Source of the DNA: Alentia gelatinosa
Taxonomy: Eukaryota; Annelida; Polychaeta; Phyllodocida; Polynoidae
NCBI GenBank assembly: GCA_950022655.1
Contig: OX465579.1
Coordinates: 52,803,950-52,867,949 of the forward strand
Length of the DNA stretch: 64,000 nt
Direction: 5' to 3'
The notes under the pieces: generated by a model
What the model was told of the DNA's origin: nothing
Databases searched by the model: none
The model's input: only the letters and a program-made list of their open reading frames with translations
Shown: in pieces, positions 62,773-64,000 of the stretch
How the letters are laid out: each line of letters starts with the position of its first letter
Numbering within the stretch: the stretch's first letter is position 1
Made by a program: the position numbers and the translations under genes

Positions 62773-62882
62773 CCAGACAATTCAAGCCACTGACACATAT
62801 ATTATGTCTAATGTAACATTTCACGACAATCATACCCACTGACGCATGTAATGTGTGTAATGTAACATTTCACACGCCACTG
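62773..62882. repeat. ~58-bp tandem duplication
   Basis: Two units share CCACTGAC-CAT, then TAATGTAACATTTCAC; the second adds a short extra TGTG. Confidence 0.7.
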
Positions 62883-63292
62883 TGAACACGGAGACTTAAG
62901 TTGTACCACTCATGGCATGATCTTATTCGCTCCACCAACAATGAGTCAATGTTTGTGAACCGAGCTACGACCATAAATACACGTCGCCTGTTTATGTCTG
63001 ACTGGTCGACCACATGGGACACTGATCTGCGACTTTCTAGGAGAGGAAATTCCCCAGGGTACCGGTTAGAATTCGGAGAACCTTCTCCAGGCTTCTTCTC
63101 CACCTACACCTTCCGAGAACTAAAGATCATTGGGAATCCCCCACGCCCACCCAACTGAGCAGTCACCAGTTGCTCAGCAGTGGTCTACTCCATCGGTGTC
63201 GATTCCTTTATTACCTATATTCTGTTGGTTGTCAGTAGAGTAACACCAAATATCACCATTCTTTTTGTTAGTTTGTATTTCTCGCCTGTATA

Positions 63293-63426
63293 CTGTAAAG
63301 CCCCGCTTAAGGGGACACCCTCCGTTCCGGGCGAAGTGTCCCCCTTAAGCAGGGTGTCCCCTTAAGCGGGGTTTTCAGTCTGCCAATGGTTATACAATAG
63401 AGAATACCAGAAGCAGGGTTCTACTG
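63293..63426. mobile_element. Pogo/Tigger-like MITE, copy 3 (complete)
   Basis: 134 bases between TA dinucleotides, starting CTGTAAAGCCCCGCTTAAGG and ending GCAGGGTTCTACTG. The first 85 bases form a strong hairpin: GGGGACACCCTCCG, then GTGTCCCCTTAAGCGGGG. It is close in size to the copy at 44402-44531. Confidence 0.75.
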
Positions 63427-63516
63427 TATATTCTATGCAAAAAGAACATGCAACTAGAGACATATAAACTTGCCTAGTGCTACATACATGTAGTCTGGCG
63501 AAATGAAATACACAGA

Positions 63517-63678
63517 CTAGTAATACGCACGGCCTGAACCCACTTTGGGTGCAGCATCTCCTGCCTGACCTGCTGCACCTATCACAGGTGGTTGCACGTG
63601 GGTGGACGCCTCTATTACTTCCAGTTCAAGACCCACTTTCCAGAACCCAGCTGATGTGGGACTTCTCCCGGAGTTCAT
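63517..63678 (-). CDS. Small open frame, doubtful
   Basis: 53 codons (MNSGRSPTSAGFWKVGLELE and so on) with a fairly coding-like composition, but no family, start context or splice support. It may be part of a repeat or a chance frame. Confidence 0.12.
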   Translation of the reverse strand: MNSGRSPTSAGFWKVGLELEVIEASTHVQPPVIGAAGQAGDAAPKVGSGRAYY

Positions 63679-64000
63679 TTTGAAGAGTCTGATCACCTAT
63701 TTTTCAACAATGGTTACCTGAAGACTCTATATCAACATGGTTCAAATTTGACAAGAAGTTGGTGGTCATTGTCAAGGTAGCATCGGCTTGCGATAATAGG
63801 TGTTATGGCTACGTCCCTAAAATTTTCGGGAATCTGGATATCTCAGCCTGCTATCAGCTGTGATATTCTAGCTAGAATATCGAACTCAAATAGTTAATGA
63901 TTTGGATGCCTTTAAACTTCCATTTGGTCAATGGAATTCATGTGAATATTGAATCTAGACTTATTGCATGTGTGTTTCTCAGGTACTTCAAGGAGGACAG

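Noticed and set aside
62901..63158. 85-codon plus frame near the right end
   Set aside because: No splice sites in register and no recognisable motif; composition only slightly above background.

Overview
This window is eukaryotic, intron-rich and AT-rich nuclear DNA. Conserved animal genes, a tRNA-headed SINE, an apurinic-endonuclease LINE and many short inverted-repeat elements suggest a marine invertebrate. A lophotrochozoan such as a mollusc is my best guess, but the sequence does not settle the phylum. Exons were assembled by hand from splice sites, reading frame and remembered families, with no database search.

Layout. (1) 1-560 is a CpG-rich edge with a possible minus-strand exon running off the window. 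(2) Three linked minus-strand exons (6330 to 4436) start a gene I do not recognise; one short motif hints at a DEG/ENaC channel. (3) 8450-12820 is a nearly full-length LINE with a damaged ORF1, an endonuclease/reverse-transcriptase ORF2 with one frameshift, and a poly(A) tail. (4) 13930-22890 (+) is a complete seven-exon gene for the C6orf62 family (231 aa, every intron in phase 0), with a promoter-like upstream region and a poly(A) signal. (5) 23-36 kb is a repeat-rich gap holding minisatellites, a piggyBac-like MITE, a large interspersed repeat and one candidate two-exon orphan gene (33449-34731, +). (6) 54846 to 36906 (-) is a complete eight-exon KANK gene (1953 aa): KN motif, coiled coil, a long repeat-rich middle with an in-frame 18-bp minisatellite, and five C-terminal ankyrin repeats. 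(7) 55-64 kb is upstream of KANK, with two GC-rich patches and further repeats, but no gene I can support.

The two confident genes point toward each other (3' ends facing) across about 14 kb. Several inverted pairs of CTCF-like motifs lie just past the C6orf62 end, in the gap, and inside KANK introns. Nothing suggests that the genes act in one pathway: KANK is a talin-binding cortical adhesion scaffold, and C6orf62 is a conserved protein of unknown function.
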